This document shows positions 9,744 to 20,099 of a stretch of DNA of 64,000 bases, one piece after another. A program made the position numbers and the translations under genes. The notes below the pieces were generated by a model, which searched no databases, was not told the origin of the DNA, and saw only the letters and a program-made list of their open reading frames with translations. The stretch spans positions 4,712,001-4,776,000 of the forward strand of contig NC_063017.1 of the NCBI RefSeq assembly GCF_020509005.1. Reading direction: 5' to 3'. Positions within the stretch are counted from its first letter, which is position 1, and each line of letters starts with the position of its first letter. Origin of the DNA: Fulvia fulva (taxonomy: Eukaryota > Ascomycota > Dothideomycetes > Mycosphaerellales > Mycosphaerellaceae).

Positions 9744-12700
9744 TTATGACAGGTTAAGCTGGCTTACGAACCTCTGGAAGTGTGGACCAGTCTTTGGTTT
9801 TGTAAACCCGTCTGCAACCATCTCAGAGGTTGGGGTGTACTCAACAGCAATAAGCCTCCTCCACCAAAGTTTCCTAACAGCGTTGTAGGCAATGTCAATG
9901 TGCTTCGACTTGTCATGAACATGTGCATCTTTCACCAGGGTGAGCGCAGCTTGATTGTCACCTCTTAATTGGACTGGTCTCAAATTTGATACAGTTTCCT
10001 GGTTTCCAGTGATTCTTAGTTGATGGGAACAGTCTCCCACTAACTCTGGACAATCTATTTCTCTTAGCAGTGAAGCTAGGAATTGGGACTGCTTCGCACA
10101 TGCATTCATAGCCATGTATTCAGCCTCCATTGTGGATGTTGCTACAGACTTTTGCTTCTTGCTTATCCAAGAAACTGGTGCCCCACAGAGGAAGAAGACA
10201 TACCCAAGGATTGAGACTGATTTGTCCATTGCATAATCAGAATCACAGTATCCAATAAGGTGTCCTTTTCTAGACTTTGAGAACTGAAGTCCTAGATCAG
10301 GGTATGATCTTAGGTACCTAGTGATCTTCTTCAAAGCCTTCATGTGGTGGGTGGATGGGTCACTCACAAATGAGCTCATCCTTCCTAGGGCAAAAGCAAT
10401 GTCTGGCCTTGTGATTGTTGCTGGCCACATCCAAGTACCATTAATACTCTGGTACTCTGCCTTGTCACACCTCTCATCCATGTGGCTTGAAGGTTTGAGG
10501 GCCTCATAGCTGTCCATAGGTGAGTGTGTAGGTGCTGCCTTCTCATAGTTCATTCCCATCTTGGCTAGGCTGTCCCTAACAAAGTGTCCTTGGTCAAGTT
10601 TCAGGATTCCTCTCTTCCTGTCCCTTGTGACTCTCATGCCAAGGATCTTTTCAGGTTCACCTAGATCTTTGATCTTGAAGATCTTGCCAAGTTCTCTTTT
10701 GAACCAGAGAACATCTGTTAACTTTGGTGCAGCAATTGGAATGTCATCTATATGTATAAGGATTATGATCTCCCTATTCTTATGGATAAGTAGGCATGGA
10801 TCCACTTCTGACTGTGTGAATCCAATCTCTCTGAGCTTTGACACACAGAGTTGATTCTAATCTCTAGCTGCTTGCTTAAGTCTATACAAGCTTTTGAGGA
10901 TTTTAAACACCATGTTTGGTGGAAACTCAACTCCTGGTGGTGGTAACATGAAGATGTCTTTATGGAGGGTGCTTTCTGTGAATGCATTGTTCACATCCAC
11001 TTGGTGAAGATGAAGATCCTTCTTACACACAATAGCCATAAACACCCTAAGGGTGTCCTGTCTTACTGTAGGTGCAAATGTCTCCATAAAGTCAACACCA
11101 AACTTCTGTGAGAAGCCCCTTGCAACTAGTCTAGCCTTGAACTTTTCAATAGCTCCACTAATGCTTCTCTTAATATCAAAGACCCATCTTGATGTAACCA
11201 GATTTGCTCCTTTTGGTGGAACAGAATTTTCCCAGGTGTTGTTACTCTGTAGAGCATCTAGTTCCTTTTGGATTGCTTCCTTCCAAAGATGTCCCCATTT
11301 CTTGTCATTCACAGCATCCTTGTAGGATTTTGGAATTGGGACCTCTTGCTTGTATGCAATGGCTTCTACAGTTGCTGCAAAGGCCATTTCCTCAACTTCT
11401 TCCAGGAATTCGCTATCCCATGGTATTGAACTGTCCACTGATTGCATGGCTACAAAGAAAGCTTGGTGAAAAGCAGCAAGGTTCTCTGAGAGGTCCATTG
11501 CTTCTCCCACTTCAGTGGTTAGTTCGGGCTTAGGGACCATAGATTTTGGGGCTTTCTGTTTCATGTCATAGCCCTCAACATCATAGTCAGCCTTTCTCTT
11601 TCCAAGGGATGATTTAGGGACCGTCACTTGTGACCTAGTAACGTCTATTTCCTAGGGATCTAGGGAGCTTCTCTCAATTGGCCGATCGATTTTCTGAAAT
11701 TCCCCTACGTTCTCCGGAGGTTGGGGAAGTTGCACAAACAGCTTTCTCGGCTGAGCGACTTTAGGGCTCTCAATTGGCTGATCTATTTCGGGGGTGCTTT
11801 GATAGACGCCTGAATGGTGGGTAGATTGTCCTAAGGATACGTTCTTCCTCGGCCTTCCTAAGGGCTTCCTAGCTAGTGCACTGCTTAGTAGATTCAATGT
11901 TGGAACATTGAGACCCATATCACCTCTAGGCTGGTCCTCAAAGAAGTCTGCATGTGTGTGTTGTTCAACAGCTCTTATGTCTAGTTCCTAAAAGAGCCAG
12001 GCTTTAGCTGTGTTTTCAACATACCTAATAAACACTGCTTCTTTACCCCTATTCATCAGCTTGTCACTTCTTGCCCATTAAGGTTGGGATCTTGTGTCTA
12101 TATAGACAACAGCTTTGCATCCCCAAACTTTTAAATGGTTGATAGTCGGTTTGATACCATCAAAAGCCTCATCTAGTGAAACCTTGAACCCATCGTAATC
12201 TGGGCCATTTGGCAGTTTGTTCCTTATATAAGTTTGGGCCTCTAGTGCTTCAGGCCAAAATTCAACCGGCATTTTAGCCTCTTCAAGCATTGCCCTTATA
12301 GAGTCCTCTGAGGTTTGTATTGACCTCTCAACTAGTCCATTCTATAGAGAGTTGTATGCCTCAGTCGGCTCGAGCCCAATCCCCAAATCCTTCTCCTACT
12401 GCTTCACTAATGCAATAAGTTCTTTTGCATTGTCAAGCCTTACTGCTTTCAGCTGCGCTAATGATTTCCTCTCTGCTTTGATCTTCCAGTTCTGGAGAGC
12501 AACTGGAGCATCTTCTCTTTTCCTAAGAGGAAAGGTCCACTTCTTCCTAGAGAAGTTGTCAACAATCTCAAGCCAGTATTTGAATCCTAGTCTTGAGATT
12601 GGTAGTAGGCCACATATGTCAACAGATACAAGGGCAAGTCTTTCAGGTCTTCTCTCTGTAACTTTGCCTTTATACTTCTTCATCTTTGCTATTAAACATA

Positions 12701-14403
12701 CTCTGCACTGGTGAAAGCCATCCTTAGGAATAGGATTGGGTTCTTTCAAGTCTGTTACCTTGTGAAGATTCTGGAGCAAATTCTTCCTAAAGTATGCAAA
12801 TCTTCTATGCCAAAGCTCCCACTGCTTCAGGTCGGTCTCTGATTAAGCAGTCACAAAGGCATTCTCTATTAGTGGTGCACATGATGAGTAATGTGCCCGT
12901 TCTTGTAGGAGAGGAGAAATCTCATCAATGAATGGAACCCCCCCCCCAAGGAGCTTTGTCTGGACAACAGTCTCACCAGAGGGGGAAACAAGAGAAAATG
13001 ATGGAGGTTGCACACCAAACTGCTTGCTAAACTGGTTCCATGAAACCAGGTTTACTCCTAGCTTGGGTACAAGTAGGACATCTTCCAAAACAACTTTTCT
13101 GCCAGCTCTCCTACTCATCTCTGCATTCCTAATATGAGTGGCCAATAAAAACCCACCTCCCACTTTGATCCATTTCTTCCTTGTCAAGGGAGTTATAGAT
13201 CTAAAGAGGCAGCTTTGGTTAGTCATATAGGATGAAGCACAGGAGTCAAGTAACCACTCTGACGAGGGGAACTTGCCTTGGACTTCTGCAGTTGAGTGAG
13301 CCACTTCATCATACTCATCATCATCAGACATTGTCTCTGGGGATGAGCTGCATGAGTCACGTGACTCTTGGGCGGAAAACCCTTTTCCAGTCTTCTTTAC
13401 TTTAGAGGTATAAGACTGGGCCTGGTTACTTCTGGAGTGACAGCATGTCAGAGCTGACTTTCTTCACCATTTTCTTAAGTTCTTCCATAGAGGACTTCTC
13501 TCTTAGTGTCCTCCTTGAAGTGGGTGGTGGAGTTCTCTTCTTCTTGACATGTGTTGTATTCTGGGAAGATAGTGGTTAGGAATGAGATCTAAGGACCTTT
13601 CTTGCCTCAGGTAGACTAGTGCAGTCCTTGATCAGATAATCCTTCTCACAGAGAAGGCAGGAGAGTGGTCTTGCTAGACCTGAGGGCTTGACCCAGGTGG
13701 CTGCTATGCCATACTCAGCCTTAGAGGGATCCAACCTGGCTTCTTGAGCTTCAAGGATCTTTAAGGTCCTTTCATGATCCATCTTTGGCTGAGCTATAAT
13801 GGTATCCCTGGCTATATGGTAGTCAGGTGGCAGTGAACTTAAGAGCTAGGTCATCCTCACATCAGCTTTCCTGTAATGCTGACCCTCTAGGTCAACATCA
13901 GCAATCCTTTTTCTAAGAGAAACCAGGTGTGTCTATACAGATCTGATGGTGAACTCTTCACTCATCTTAAAGGTCACAAATTGCTTTGTGAGCTCATGTG
14001 CATGGGTTGGTAGCACCTGGCTATACTTGTTCTAGAGATACACCCACTTCTCAGCAGCTCTTCCAGATTCACATGAGCCCTCAAGCTCAAATTCATCTTC
14101 TTCTGTGATCCTACTAAGGATACTGAAGTTGCATACTGCATTGTGTCTTGTCCATGTTGGCGTATTGAGGATCTCTTTGGTTGTAGCCTCTTCTTGGAGT
14201 TTCAGAGTCTTGCCCTTGATGTTGTCAAAAGACACTTCCATTAGGTCATCAATTGCAAAGAATGCTGATTGGCTCTCCATCTTGTATCTCTGAAGATTGA
14301 ACCATCTCTTCCAATTGTCCCTCCTAAGAATTGGGATTTTGCCTCCCTTCTCCTCTGTCTTCTCTTGGTATGAATCCATAATAGATTGGATGTAATGAAA
14401 CAA
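9744..14403 (-). pseudogene. Copia-A copy 1 Gag-Pol polyprotein, inactivated
   Basis: Minus-strand relic of the 1551-residue Gag-Pol seen intact in copy 2. The longest open pieces are 10844-9744 (end of RT plus RNase H), 11627-10857 (first RT half), 12779-12396 (integrase), 13331-12843 (protease) and 14403-14032 (Gag). Stops arise mainly from TGG-to-TAG and CAG-to-TAG changes, for example at the Asp-Trp-Asn codons near 10858. Other differences are a one-base insertion near 13428 that shifts frame, a +3 C expansion near 12950, and a 6-nt loss near 10210 in RNase H. The integrase and RT catalytic segments are otherwise recognisable. It is non-functional as a protein source. Confidence 0.9.
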
Positions 14404-14827
14404 GGTGTGTATGTTCTAAAGTGGTGGCTCAGATGCTGCTAAGGCTTCTGGTGTAGAATGGGAAAGTTCGTAGGTGTGGATACTAAGGCCTGCTTGGTAA
14501 AGTAAAGAAGGAGCGGTGTGGGGTCTCGGGGCTAGGACACAGGTCTGTCTCTCCTAGCAGAGCTTCAAATGACTTATTTGAAGTCCTTCTTGATAGTATC
14601 TCGATGTAGTTCTGCCTATAGAGTATCTTCAAGGTATTGGCTTTAAGTAAGCCGCATAGAGTCCTTGTCTAGGTTACCTATTACTTAGTATCGAACTAAG
14701 CTCCTTGACAGGATAGACGGGGTAGACTTCTGATTCCCAGATGTTTTCTGCTACGATAGTAAGGGATACAAGTAACCTATACTAATATAGGTTGCTCTTA
14801 TTCCTATATAAACCCGGGCTTATAACC

Positions 14828-15062
14828 TGTTAAACAGGTTCAGATTAATAGTAGCGGAGTGGAGTAAGAGATCAATCTTCAACTGACTAATAGCACGAGC
14901 ATATAGCAATATATTAGGAACTAATGTGTTAATTGTGTTAGATGTCTATCTAAGCTAAAGGGGAGAGAAGGTATCTCCCTATAAGCTAAGTCATCGTAGA
15001 TGCCTTAAACTACTAGATCACTTCCTAATTATTAACTCCCTTTAAGATACTACATCTTAATA
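14828..15062 (-). repeat. Copia-A copy 1, 5' LTR
   Basis: 235 bp starting TGTTAAACAGGT and ending TAATA (from TAACA). Compared with the copy 2 LTRs, most differences are CA-to-TA or TG-to-TA. It is preceded by CCCGGGCTTATAACC, the mutated form of the initiator-tRNA-like primer site seen intact in copy 2. Confidence 0.9.
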
Positions 15063-15343
15063 GTTTCTATACTTTTTACGTCCTCTATAAGTTACTACTA
15101 GTTGTCTTAGGGGAGCTTCGCCTATAGAGCCGTAGGTACCGGTAGTGCCGTAGCCTAGGCTACTATTACCTAGGAGTTACCTAATGTAGCTAGGCACCTC
15201 CGCGGCGTTTAGAGCTAAAGAAATAGGGTGAAGAGAACTTTAAGCTATCTAAATTAAATGAGGTAGAACTCCCTTAATTCTAGGGGTAGTAGCCTACTTT
15301 ATAGATTGTTAGAATAGCCTTAATAAGGGCTTTCGAATATGTC
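15063..15343 (-). mobile_element. LINE-A fragment (5' UTR and start of ORF1), RIPped
   Basis: This piece matches the 5' end of LINE-A at about 52160-52440: the first codons of ORF1 and the conserved leader containing GGCACCTCCGCGGCG, with many CA/TG sites changed to TA. Its 3' continuation should lie to the left but is absent; the Copia-A LTR abuts it instead. It ends around the GTCGTATTTA segment. Confidence 0.85.
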
Positions 15344-15630
15344 GTATTTAGTAATAGCGCCGATAACCTAAGGTCTCTTATTAACGGATAATAGTAGTAT
15401 AGGAGAGGAAAGGAGTTTTTACCGCGAGCGGTTTCCCCTTCGTAAGATAGAAGTACATAGAATTACGTATATATATATCCTCGGGATAACGCCTCGTTTG
15501 CCCGCGATTACGGTATAGTATCTCCGGTTATTATAAGTAGCTAGGAGACCTACGTAGGGATTAACCTATAGTTCCTATATCGTAATAACGTAATACCGTA
15601 GCGGGTCTAGCTCTTATAGAAAGTAGCGCT
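15344..15630 (-). mobile_element. LINE-B fragment, left part, RIPped
   Basis: Reverse complement of the LINE-B region around 53030-53230 (for example CGGGATAACGCCTCGTTTGCC here against its complement there). The 5-mer GCGCT at 15626-15630 is one half of the target-site duplication of Gypsy-1; the LINE-B homology resumes at 27014 beyond Gypsy-1. The left end towards the LINE-A scrap is diverged and approximate. Confidence 0.75.
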
Positions 15631-15780
15631 TATTACGGGTAGTAATCTATAAGACGATAGTATAGGGTTGCCGTAAAATAACCGTTATTCGGTAAGGCTA
15701 CGAAAGAGAAGCGCGAAGCGCGCGAGATATATAAGGAAGCGCTAAGGCCCGCGACGTTACGGTAGTAGTAAACCGTAATA
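15631..15780 (-). repeat. Gypsy-1 3' LTR
   Basis: 150 bp, TATTACGGGTAG ... CCGTAATA, nearly identical to the copy at 26864-27013. Apparent terminal inverted repeats are just the TGTTACGG/CCGTAACA ends of an LTR after RIP. Confidence 0.9.
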
Positions 15781-15796
15781 GTACCCCCCCCTTTAG
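15781..15796 (-). other. Gypsy-1 polypurine tract
   Basis: On the minus strand this reads AAAGGGGGGGGTAC immediately before the 3' LTR, the expected primer site for plus-strand DNA synthesis. Confidence 0.7.
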
Positions 15797-15844
15797 ATCG
15801 CTATTCGTCTTCGGACGGCTCTGTCTCTATAGTAGTATATCTAC

Positions 15845-16040
15845 TGTCACGGTGCAGCCCTACGGCCTGCGGCCTACGGGTCACGTGACTTCGTGAACAT
15901 GACGTAACGCCTTGGCTCGGCGAACGTCGCGCTTATCTTCGATACGCGCCTTAGCTAGAACTTCTCTTCTCCGTAGAACTTATTCGATTACTTGGCTACG
16001 ACACCCTTTCACCTACCGAGAGTAGCCTAGACCCGTGACA
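15845..16040 (+). repeat. 5' LTR of the gag-protease element
   Basis: 196 bp, differing from the right LTR at about seven positions by hand alignment, most of them CA-to-TA or TG-to-TA in the right copy. Contains the perfect palindrome GTCACGTGAC, an E-box-type site, near 15891. Confidence 0.9.
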
Positions 16041-16581
16041 TTAAGTTCTACTACTCTAAATCCCTCTATAGCAAGTGCGCGCATTATCGGCGACATCGCC
16101 GACCGGTTTACGACACTTTAGCAGGAGTTAGCGAACAAGACCCCGAGTTCGAGGCGGATTGTAGTAGCACAATCGGGTGTCCTATACACGCAGGAAGTGT
16201 ATAGAAGAGGAGGATACGACATAGTCAGTCGTAGACACTTTCGTAGGAGTTCGTCGAGACACGTAGGATCAATATTAACATCCGCCGAACCGTCGAGGAT
16301 TCGAGACAGCCGCGACTATAGCTACCGACAATCACGAACCGTAACCGCAGCAGACCCAACAGAATGACAGAAGTCAGACTGTGGTCGATAGCTAAGATCA
16401 GACCTACTAGATACGATAAGCGACGGCGGGTCAATAGCAGAAGACGGAAATCACGTACACGACTCTTAAGACTAAGTACGACCGGCGTGAGCGCATTTAC
16501 TAACAAGATAGAGGACAGGGTACATCGTCGAGAGCAGATAGGCAGGGAGGCTAGTACGCGCCGCTCGACCTGTCGTATACT

Positions 16582-18363
16582 ATGCCCCTAGATCCTACAG
16601 AAGATGGCAAAGGCGCTCAGTTCCGATACGATCCACAAGCATTCAAGCTGCATACCTACGAAGAGTTGGCGGCGTCAGTCAAAAAGAGACCTAAAGCTTG
16701 GCTTAATGTCCTCGACTTTAGGATGTAGATGTATGCTCATAGCAAGGCCTTACTTAAGAACTCTCGCGACCGAGTTGTTAACCTGACGGGTGAGAAAGTC
16801 AACCTCGAGGCAGCCCTTTAGCAAGAAAAGGAGGACTCGGAAGAAGCGGCGGGCATTATTGAAGGTCTGACCGTTCAGAACGAGGAAAAGGATGGGCGAA
16901 TTCAAGAACTAGAAGCTGAGGTGTAGACTAAGGACGGCGATACGGAAGATGCTATAGCAGAAATCGAGAGCCTACAAGAGGATAACAACACTTAGCGTAG
17001 GTTGGTCGAGAGTCTAAAGCAGCGTATCAAGGAGCTCGAAGCACTTCAGAAGTAATAGTAACAGCCGGAGAGACTAACGACACCAGCTCGCTAGCCCTCT
17101 AAGCTACGCGCCCTCCTAGATTCACGAAAGAAGGACGTAGGAAACACTCTAGGTGTTCGCGTCAATACGTATACAGAGAAAGTCCTACTGCGAGGGCTCG
17201 GAACTACGCTACTACAACGCACGGCTAGCGCGCTAGGCGGGCGTAGGCAAGAAGTCGAATTCATAGGTATTAATGACTTCGAGACCGCTTACGACGATGG
17301 CATCCGCAATATACGCACATCGACTCCACACCAGTTCATGTCAGGGGGTCTCGGTGGGTTCGGCGACGCTGATAATGCGCCTAATCTACACGCGCGTCCT
17401 TTCACCCCTACCCTAACTCTAGGTACGCAGTCTGTAAAGTCCATTAACACATCTCAGAAGAACCCTGTTAAGGTCCTACCTGTCTTCCACGCCGACCTAA
17501 AGGAAGACAAGGTCAGCTACATTGAGTGGCGTAAGAAGGTTAGCGAGTACCTACTTATAGAACCCAATCGATCGGATGCCGAATTGTACATTATGTTCTA
17601 CGGCCTAGTAGGCACGAACGCTCTCGGCCGTATTCGACCTTATAAGCCCACTATTAAGCATTGGAATGAGGCTCTCGAGATCCTCGACTCATCGTATAGC
17701 GACTACTTCGAGAAGCGTCGTCACCGCAAGGCCTTTTACGAACTCGAACAGAAGCAGGGTGAGAAGTTTGACCTCTTCTATACGAAGTTTTCCGAGTATA
17801 CGCACTACCTTAGGGAGCATACCACTGAGGACGGGCGCGAAGAACTAATGGAGAACCTTAAGGAGAAGATTCTTCCACGTCTACGCGCGAAGATCGCGGG
17901 TGTGCGGTTTGGGAGCCTGACCGAGATAGAAGATGCTCTCCGTAACATCGAGATCGACCTCGACGACATGCCGCGCCAGTAGTAGCAACCACCCGGTAAG
18001 AAGCTAAGTGGAGGAGGCCAGACCGGTGGCCAAGGCAACGCGCGACCAGGTTCCTCCGGTAGTACTAGAGGCGGCGGCGGCGGCGGTCGAGGACCTGTAG
18101 GCAAGCCGCGTAGCGAGCGTATAGACGAGAAGGTGTACTAACAGTACGATATAGCAGCCGCCAAGCGTGCTAGCTTGACATATCGCAAGCTCACGAAGGA
18201 TGAAGCGGCGTACTAGAAGGACAAGACGTTCTGCTACGTATACAAGAGCCCGGACTATAACTAGTGGCACCGATCTTACGAATGGTTCCAGTTCCGCAAG
18301 GGTGATGCTAGAGGTAACGCAGCTACTACGGTCGACCAGAACCTCATCGACTTCGAACCCTAA
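16582..18363 (+). pseudogene. Gag polyprotein of the TR-GAG-like element
   Basis: A single frame runs from ATG 16582 (MPLDPTEDGKG) to about 18363, interrupted by a dozen or so stops, mostly TAG, consistent with mutated CAG/TGG. The N-terminal ~150 codons are Glu/Lys-rich and heptad-like, probably a coiled coil. The longest clean stretch, 17338-17982, is a typical retrotransposon Gag core (segments FHADLKEDKVSYIEWRKK and FYELEQKQGEKFDLFYTKF). A Gly/Arg-rich linker follows, then a degraded zinc-knuckle-like stretch (FCYVYKSPDYN) where cysteines and histidine are partly replaced by Tyr, as C-to-T/G-to-A changes would do. Gag would package element RNA. The present copy cannot make it intact. Confidence 0.75.
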
Positions 18364-18632
18364 CAACAGGGAAACGGGGCAACTCTGGACTAAGGCGCAT
18401 AGTTTAGAGTGCAGCTGTTGTTACTATAGCTAACATTACGCCTAGTAAAGATCCTCCTAAGAACATCTACGAGCACCTTGCGTTAGAAGAACCGAGCACA
18501 TATCCGTTAGGCAAAGGCCCGCCAAGGATGTCAGAACCTGCGCCGATGCCCTAGTAACGAAATAAAAAGGTCAACCCACTATAGCGGCAGACTTCGGAGG
18601 CAGACATACCTAAGGTCATAGATATCGAGACT

Positions 18633-19052
18633 ATGAAGGTCGGAGCAATCAAAGTCGACATCCCGCTACGTAGTAATCGTCTCATTATATGCGGCACCGT
18701 TAAAGGCAAGCCTGCCAGATGCCTAGTGGATCTAGGCGTACAGTCGATCTTTTGTAGCACGAAGTTTATAAAGGATTGTGATCGGACAAAGCTGCCTACT
18801 CTATTCAGAATCGGCATAGTAGACCCGTCTAAGAAGAACGAAGCTACGGAGTGCGTGAAAGCGACTCTGGACCTGAACGGTCACGTCGAAGAATTGAACT
18901 GCTTTGTTACCGGCATTAAGTATGACTTCATTCTTAGTATGCCGTGGGTACAGAAACACCTACCAGACTTCGGGAACTGGACGAACACCTTCACGTTCAC
19001 GTCTCACTACGGAGACTATTGCGAAAGAATACTAACGACGGTGCGCTATTAA
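18633..19052 (+). pseudogene. Retropepsin-like protease of the TR-GAG-like element
   Basis: A 139-codon open frame in a -1 phase relative to gag. It resembles the aspartic protease of Ty3/gypsy elements: a CLVDLGVQSIF active-site strand (family consensus Asp-Ser/Thr-Gly; here Asp-Leu-Gly), then the downstream YDFILSMPWVQKHLPDF segment that follows the flap in gypsy proteases. The Ser/Thr-to-Leu change probably kills activity and is not a simple RIP change. After the stop, coding-like sequence continues with stops to a SRYNLRRAK tail near 19600, with no RT motifs. Confidence 0.65.
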
Positions 19053-19818
19053 CCAGAAAAACAAGCACAAGCTCGGTAGCAATAGCGTGCCGATCGGACA
19101 GACGTAGCGGCAATCACAGGCATTGACATCTCGTCTATAAGTGCTGCGGAGGCCGTAGAATGTCTAGAAGATTGGCTTGAAGAGGGCCAACAACTGTAAG
19201 AAGGCTACCTGATTTAGGAGCAGAATGACGACGCGCCACCTATGACTAAGGAGGAGGCTGTAGAAGAAGTTGGTGTGTAGCTCAGCGCTATAGCAGCGTC
19301 CGACTTCTAATAATATATGAAAAGCAAAGAAGAGTGTCAGCTACACTATCAAATAGGCAGATAGGTCACATACTAAAGAACCTTACATCAACTTGAAAGG
19401 CACTATAGACGAACTTGTGGCAGACTACTATTACAAGAACCCTCGCGCTCCAGGACCTCTACGCGGATGGCAAGCACTAGAGCCTAATACAACCGAGCTA
19501 ATAGACTCGGCGGACAGTACTAGCGATACTAATAACGACGCGACCGTCACCGCCGACGCTAAGCACTAGTCACGATATAACCTAAGGCGTGCTAAGGCAT
19601 GATAAACAGTCACTTCGTTTCTGCGATCTGCGCCTAGGACTCGCTGCCGCCAGCAACGTCGCTTTGCTCGTAGCTTAGGCTCGTCTGTAGTCGTATCTTT
19701 ATACATACCGGAGTTTTGGATTATAGAGTTAGATAGATATACCCTATGGAGCGTTGCTTATTTTGAATTGATAGATACCGCCTCGTAGGCGCTTAAGGCG
19801 ATTTAAGAAGGGGAGTGG

Positions 19819-20014
19819 TGTCACGGTGCAGCCCTACGGCCTGCGGCCTACGGGTCACGTGACTTCGTGAACATGACGTAACGCCTCGGCTCGGCGAACG
19901 TCGCGCTTATCTTCGATACGCGCCTTAGCTAGAACTTCTCTTCTCCGTAGAACTTATTCGATTACTTAGCTACGATACCCTTTTACCTACCGAGAGCAGC
20001 CTAGACCCGTAATA
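19819..20014 (+). repeat. 3' LTR of the gag-protease element
   Basis: 196 bp, same ends as the left LTR after allowing CA-to-TA and TG-to-TA. Preceded by a polypurine tract at 19806-19818 and followed by the TCTAC duplication. Confidence 0.9.
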
Positions 20015-20099
20015 TCTACGAAAACTATATTATCCTCAAGTCTATCTTATTTATTAAGTATCCGAGCCTATATCTACCTAGACTTAGTATAAGACCGTA

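Larger units (their letters stand above)
9483..15062 (-). mobile_element. Copia-A copy 1, Ty1/copia LTR retrotransposon, lightly RIPped
   Basis: A minus-strand Ty1/copia element nearly identical in layout to Copia-A copy 2 at 39937-45551. It has a right (5') LTR of 235 bp and a left (3') LTR of 196 bp that lacks 39 bp internally. The internal Gag-Pol frame is interrupted by stops and a few indels. Flanking 5-mers differ (GGGGC on the left, GTTTC on the right), so there is no target-site duplication. The left neighbour is LINE-C in plus orientation and the right neighbour is the 5' end of a LINE-A in minus orientation. This suggests recombination after insertion rather than a simple insertion. 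Confidence 0.9.
15845..20014 (+). mobile_element. Non-autonomous LTR element with gag and protease only (TR-GAG-like)
   Basis: A 4170-bp element with 196-bp LTRs starting TGTCACGG and ending TGACA/TAATA, flanked by a perfect TCTAC duplication (15840-15844 and 20015-20019). It sits 64 bp inside the 3' end of Gypsy-1. A polypurine stretch AAGAAGGGGAGTGG lies directly before the right LTR, so it reads plus. The 3.8-kb interior holds a Gag frame and a retropepsin frame, then about 750 nt of degraded sequence with no RT, RNase H or integrase. It keeps many CA/TG sites while its host does not, so it inserted after most of the RIP in Gypsy-1. It could be an internal deletion derivative of a full element not present here. 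Confidence 0.85.

Noticed and set aside
16364..16591. Arg-rich 75-codon ORF at the start of the gag-protease element
   Set aside because: It lies in the leader, overlaps the better supported Gag start at 16582 in another frame, and looks like low-complexity coincidence.
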